NCBI GenBank assembly: GCA_963797485.1
Contig: CAWCPF010000004.1
Coordinates: 62,001 to 126,000 of the forward strand
DNA from: CAWAND01 sp963797485
GTDB lineage: Bacteria > Chloroflexota > Anaerolineae > Anaerolineales > E44-bin32
Direction of reading: 5' to 3'
Length of the DNA stretch: 64,000 nucleotides
A program made the position numbers and the translations under genes. Below are positions 59,673-64,000 of the stretch, one piece after another. Each line of letters starts with the position of its first letter. The stretch's first letter is position 1. The notes below the pieces were generated by a model, which searched no databases, was not told the origin of the DNA, and worked only from the letters and a program-made list of their open reading frames with translations.

Positions 59673-61865
59673 GTGAGACGAAGGCTCTCGCTCGCGTTCT
59701 TGCTGGCGCTCGTGCTGGGGCTGGCCGCCGGTCCGGCCCTGGCGCATGCCCTGTTGGTGCGCTCTTCCCCGGAAGCCAATGCCGAACTGCCCCAATCGCC
59801 CCAGCAGGTCGATCTGTATTTCAGCGAGGCGCTTGAGCCGGCCTTCAGCTCAGCCAGCGTCCTGAACACCGACGGCCAGCGCGTCGATAACCAAGACTTG
59901 GCCTTCGACGCCACCGATTCAACCCACATGACTTCTGACCCTCAAGCCGCTTCCGGACGGGGTGTACACGGTCTCGTGGAAGGCCATCTCCACCAGCGAC
60001 GGACATCTGACCAACGGCACCTTCTCGTTTGCCGTCGGCAGCGGCAATGAAGAAGCCCTGGCAGCCGCCGGTGCCGCCAGCCAGTCCGGGGAATTGTCGC
60101 TGGCGGATGTCATCCTGGGCTGGCTGACCTACCTATCCGCCGCGGTCCTCACCGGCGGGGCTGTTTTCCGCCTGCTGGTATGGGAGCCGGGATCCCGGGC
60201 CGCGGGGCTGGACGCATCCAATGCACCTCCGCTCCCTTGGGCGGTTATCGAACGAGCGGCGGTCACGGTCCTGATCCTGGTCGGCGTGTTGATCTTGCTT
60301 GCCCAGGGCGGCAAGGCCAGCGGCGATGTGCTGGCTGCGCCGTGGGGCAAGACGCTTCACACCCTGCTGTTCAGCAGTCGGTTTGGCGGGATGTGGATTC
60401 TGAGGTGGCTGCTGTCCCTGGCCCTGGCCGGATTGATATGGATCCCGGCCGGACGGCGTGAGCTGTGGCTGGCCTGCGCCGCAGGTGCGGGCATCATGCT
60501 CACCGTCAGCTTGGGCAGCCACGCCGCCGCCGAGGCTCAGCCCGCGCTCCCGGTGCTGGCCGATTGGGCCCACTTGCTGGCCGGCGCGGTCTGGGTGGGC
60601 GGCCTTTCGCATTTTGCCCCGGGCATGTGGGCGGCCCGCAAGGTTCCGGGCGCTCAGCGCACTCGCCTGGCGGCCGAGCTGATTCCCAGATTTACGCGCC
60701 TCGCCCTTCCCAGTGTTGGCGTGATCGCCGTCACTGGGTCTGTACTCGGCGGTCCTTCGAGTTGGCACGCTCCAGGCGCTGGTGTCCACACTCTACGGCC
60801 AGGTCCTGATAGCCAAATCGGCCCTGGCGCTGTTGATGATCGGGCTGGGCGGGATCAACTTCATGTTCATCACTCCGCGGATGCGCCGCGGGGCCGCACG
60901 GCCTGCCGGAGACCCCCCACTGGTGGCCATCTTCCGCAGGATCGTCACCAGCGAGATTTTGATGGGGGTGATCTTGTTCCTGATCGTCGGGCTGTTGACG
61001 GCTGCTCCGCCGGCCCAGGTCGCCAACGCGGCGCCGTCGATCCAGCAATCGGCCAAGGCCGACGATCTGTCCATCAGCCTGAAGATCGAGCCCGGCAAGG
61101 TCGGTCTGAACGTGTTTTCGGTGATGGTTACGTCAGGGGGCCAACCGGTCGATGGCGCACGCCAGGTTCAACTCAAGTTCACCCCCTCGTCCAACCTGGC
61201 TCCCAGCACGTTGGATCTGCCTGGTCGAGGCGGCGGCCAGTACATTGCCAAGGCGGCCAACCTGAGCCAGGCTGCCAACTGGCAGATCCAGGTCGCTGTG
61301 CGCCGCCCGCAGAAATTCGACTCGTTTGCGAACTTCAATGTCAACCTGGGCGGAGGGGCGGCCCCTTCGACCTTTCCTTGGGGCCGCGTCGCCGGCGCGC
61401 TCATGCTCCTGGGCGGCTTTGGCCTGGTGTTTGTCACCAACCGTCTTGGGCTGAGCCGGACCTTCCGGACGCTGGCGGGCGCGGTCCCGGCCCTGGCCCT
61501 GGCAGCCGCTGGCGCGTGGACCATCTACCGTCCCCCCGAGCCTCCCCAGGCCAGTCTGGCCAACCCGATCGCGCCCAATGAGCAATCCGTGGCCTCCGGG
61601 AAGGCGCTGTACCAGACCAACTGCGTCCCTTGTCATGGCGTCTCGGGCAAGGGTGATGGGCCGGTGGGCCTGACCCTCAACCCGCGCCCGGCCGATCTGA
61701 CCTATCATGCCACTCCCGGTGTTCACTCGGACGGACAGCTGTGGGGCTGGATCACCAACGGCTATCCCGGCTCGGCCATGCCGGCTTTCAAGTCGCGGTC
61801 CGTCGGACAACGATCGCTGGAATTTGGTCAACTACATTCGCACATTGGCGCCGGTTCCTCAGTGA
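59673..61865 (+). CDS. CopC-CopD-cytochrome c fusion protein, three frameshifts
   Basis: The GTG 59673 product starts with signal peptide LSLAFLLALVLGLAAGPALA and a CopC domain (HALLVRSSPEANAELPQSP), whose mature N-terminal His is the copper ligand. A CopD membrane domain follows, with RLLVWEPGSR and LVSTLYGQVLIAKSALALLM. A Ser/Thr-rich beta region comes next, then a helix and cytochrome c domain with NCVPCHGVSGKGDGPVG and STARTING-like MPAFKSRSV region. Breaks lie near 59,935, 60,745 and 61,800; the last restores NLVNYIRTLAPVPQ. Total about 730 aa. Likely in the copper-delivery or oxidase system. Confidence 0.85.
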
Positions 61866-61873
61866 GGGTGGGT

Positions 61874-63062
61874 ATGGTGAGACTTGCGGCGGTCGTGCTG
61901 GTGTTGTTCCTGGCAAGCTGCGGCGGCTCGGTGCCCCTGACCGTGTCCCCGCCCCCAAGCCTGGCGGCAGGACCTCCACCTACTGAAGTTCTGTCTCCCA
62001 CCACGGCGCCCCAGCCGAGTTTTGAGTTCGATCGGGCCCGGCTCGACGGCGACACCGTTCACCCGGCTCTCCAAGCCCTTTCCCTGGGACGGCCTCGATG
62101 TGCGGGGCAGCATCTCGTTCCTGACCTACAACTTCGATGAGCTGGCTCCGGTGCCGTTCATTGTCAGCCTCAACCTGGCCGACGGTGAGGTGGCTGCCGA
62201 CTGGCGGCCGCCCGACAATGCCTGGCTGGCGAACATGGCGCTGTCACCGGACGGCTCCCAGCTGGCCGTGGCTTACGCACCACCGCCGGCCGACGGCCGG
62301 CCGCAGCCAGGTTACACGGGCATCTATCTGCTGCCCGGGAACTGCCTGACGGAGACCTGCCCAAACGCGGTCCCGGAAGCGCTTGTGCCGCAGGCCGGTC
62401 TCGAGTCCTCGATCACGCCTGTCTGGTCGCCCGACGGCAAGTTTGTGTACTTCGTGCATATCTCCACACCACCGGACACCAACTCGCCTGAGTTTGACCT
62501 TGAACGCATCCCGGCTGAGGGCGGCGAGGCCGAGCTTCTCGTCGATCACGCCATTTGGCCTCGACCGGCCCCGGACGGCGGCAAACTGGCGTACGTCGCC
62601 TATGACCCACCCAACGGGATCAACGATCTCTACCTGGCTGGGCCGGATGGTCGCCAGGCGGTCCCGCTGCTGCCGCCCGAGACATTTGTTTCGGTCGACG
62701 CGCCCCAATTCACACCCGATGGCCAGATGATCTACTTCAGTGCCACAGGTGTCGGACCCCAGGGGTTATTCCCGCCTCCGGGCGCGAGGTTGACCTGGTG
62801 GGATCGGTTGCTGGGCGTCGAGGTCGCCGAGGCCAACGGGGCGCCATCGGAGTGGTGGCGCATGCCCGCCGCCGGCGGCCAGCCCCAGCGGCTGACCCAG
62901 ATCGCCACGGCCGGCTTGTCGGGCGGCTTCTCACCGGATGGACAGTCGATGGCCTTCATCAGCTACCGCGGCCTGGGCCTGCTGAGCGTCGACAGCGCCC
63001 AGGTGACCTGGCTGCTGCCGGTCACCACGCTCGGGGACGTTGTCTGGCTCGGAGGTGGCTGA
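61874..63062 (+). CDS. TolB-like beta-propeller lipoprotein, one frameshift
   Basis: MVRLAAVVLVLFLASCGG gives a signal peptide with lipobox Cys16. A Pro/Ser/Thr linker is followed by a frame break near 62,060, then PD40 repeat units such as SPDGSQLAVAYAPPPADG, SPDGKFVYFVHIS and SPDGQSMAFISYRGL. These form WD40-like/TolB-type propeller blades. About 395 aa. It is nine bases after the CopC fusion. Confidence 0.8.
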
Positions 63063-63066
63063 GGCT

Positions 63067-64000
63067 GTGAGACAGAGCGCTGTGATCCTGGCCATTGGCG
63101 CGCTGGGGCTGGCCGCCTGTGTCAACCGGCCCGCGCCGGGGGGTCCGGCTCTGCCGGATCAGCCGAGCACCACGCCCCCGCCGACCGCCACCGTTCCAGG
63201 TGATGCGGGTCCGGCCTGGTCATCGCTCGGCGCCCAGGGTCGCCTGCTCATCGCCCAACTGGCTCAAGGTGTCTCGACGGTCGACCTGGCGACAGGGGAG
63301 GTGCGCAACCTGTACCGGCCGCCCGATCCATCCACGAGTTGGGTCAACGCCGCCTCGGCGTCGCCGGATGGCAGCCAGATCTTGATCGCGTACGCGCCCC
63401 CGCCGGCAGGCGACCAAGTCCAGTACGGGTACACGCGGCTGTATCTGATCCCGGCCGACGGCTCGGGGGCTCCCCAGCCGTATCTTGTGCCCGAAGGGGA
63501 CCAGGAATTTTACTTCGACCCGAACTGGTCTCCCCTGGGCGACAGCCTGACGTATGCCCATTTGGTGCACTTCAGCATTCCCAACACCACGCCGCAGCAG
63601 TACGGCTTCAAGTACACGATCGAGCGCGTGAGTTACCCGGGTGGGGTGGTTCAAACCCTGGCGGAGAACGGCTTCTGGCCGCGGCTTTCGCAGGACGGCC
63701 AGCGGCTGGTCTACGTCAGCATGGACCCGACACTGGGGCGACTCAGCCGGTGGTGTGCGATGCGCTGTGCACCGACCCGCAGCCAATACCCATGCCCGAT
63801 GAGTTCCAGACGGTCGACTTGCCCCTTGTTCACGCCGGATGGGCAGAGCCTGCTGCTGAGCGTGGTGACCCAGGGTTTGGGTGAGCAGAGACCTGGGTCG
63901 GATCCGACCTGGTTGGGATCGGCTGCTGGGGGTTGAGCCGGCCGCGGCGCATAACATCCCCTCGGATTGGTGGCTGGTGCCCCTCGATGGGAGCGCGCCC
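63067..64000 (+). CDS. TolB-like beta-propeller lipoprotein, paralogue, cut by window end
   Basis: The GTG 63067 start gives MRQSAVILAIGALGLAACVN with a lipobox Cys. PD40 units ASPDGSQILIAYAPPP, WSPLGDSLTYAHLVH and LSQDGQRLVYVS match the preceding gene block for block, and WDRLLGVEPAAAHNIPSDWW near the end matches WDRLLGVEVAEANGAPSEWW there. Frame breaks near 63,740 and 63,890. A tandem duplicate; the C-terminus lies beyond 64,000. Confidence 0.78.

Overview
This is a GC-rich bacterial window with gene order and domain fusions typical of Chloroflexota (Anaerolineae-like). That assignment is inference from hrcA-grpE-dnaK-dnaJ-prmA order, a multi-GAF histidine kinase, a CopC-CopD-cytochrome c fusion and an S41 peptidase variant; no 16S rRNA gene is present. 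No rRNA, tRNA, CRISPR array, transposase or phage gene was seen. Many genes carry single-base frameshifts whose two halves both keep family motifs. They occur even in pnp and fhs, so most are probably assembly errors. They are densest at about 36-48 kb.

Layout. 0-8.2 kb (+): pnp, two AI-2E-type permeases, a GNAT acetyltransferase, a 58-aa protein, a phosphoribosyltransferase, then a consensus promoter and a switch-like leader before rpsU-infA. 8.5-14.3 kb (-): the CIRCE-controlled heat-shock operon hrcA-grpE-dnaK-dnaJ-prmA. 14.3-22.4 kb: thioredoxin, trpS, a histidine kinase (-), a stand-alone B12-binding mutase subunit with its MeaB-type GTPase, prs and mobA. 22.4-25 kb (-): an FmdE-like protein and formate-tetrahydrofolate ligase. 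25-33 kb (+): kynureninase, S41 protease, universal stress protein, site-2 protease, an MbfA-like ferritin/VIT1 protein, an APH-fold kinase and a small membrane protein.

33-37.5 kb (+): an NAD-linked formate dehydrogenase made of a NuoE-NuoF fusion and a molybdenum catalytic subunit. The catalytic gene has an in-frame UGA at the exact selenocysteine position, followed by a recognisable SECIS hairpin. This is the strongest finding. With fhs, mobA and fmdE nearby it suggests formate and C1 metabolism.

39-48 kb (-): a xanthine-dehydrogenase-type hydroxylase (FAD, 2Fe-2S and Mo subunits) follows a BMP/NupOPQ-type nucleoside ABC transporter, suggesting purine uptake and oxidation. 48.2-49 kb is non-coding and repeat-rich. 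49-55.6 kb (-): a TetR-controlled YbhGFSR-like ABC-2 exporter with two TetR-type operators. 55.7-57.3 kb (-): a creatininase-family enzyme and a DinB-like protein. 57.4-64 kb (+): CtaG, small membrane and His-rich proteins, a YtkA-like protein, the CopC-CopD-cytochrome c fusion and two tandem TolB-like lipoproteins, the last cut by the window edge.

Two dispersed motifs tie distant parts together. One is an 18-bp palindrome, TTGTGAA-N4-TTCACAA, like Rex or CRP/FNR sites, present five times between genes. The other is a hairpin built on GGGGCTGTCTCA, present three times.
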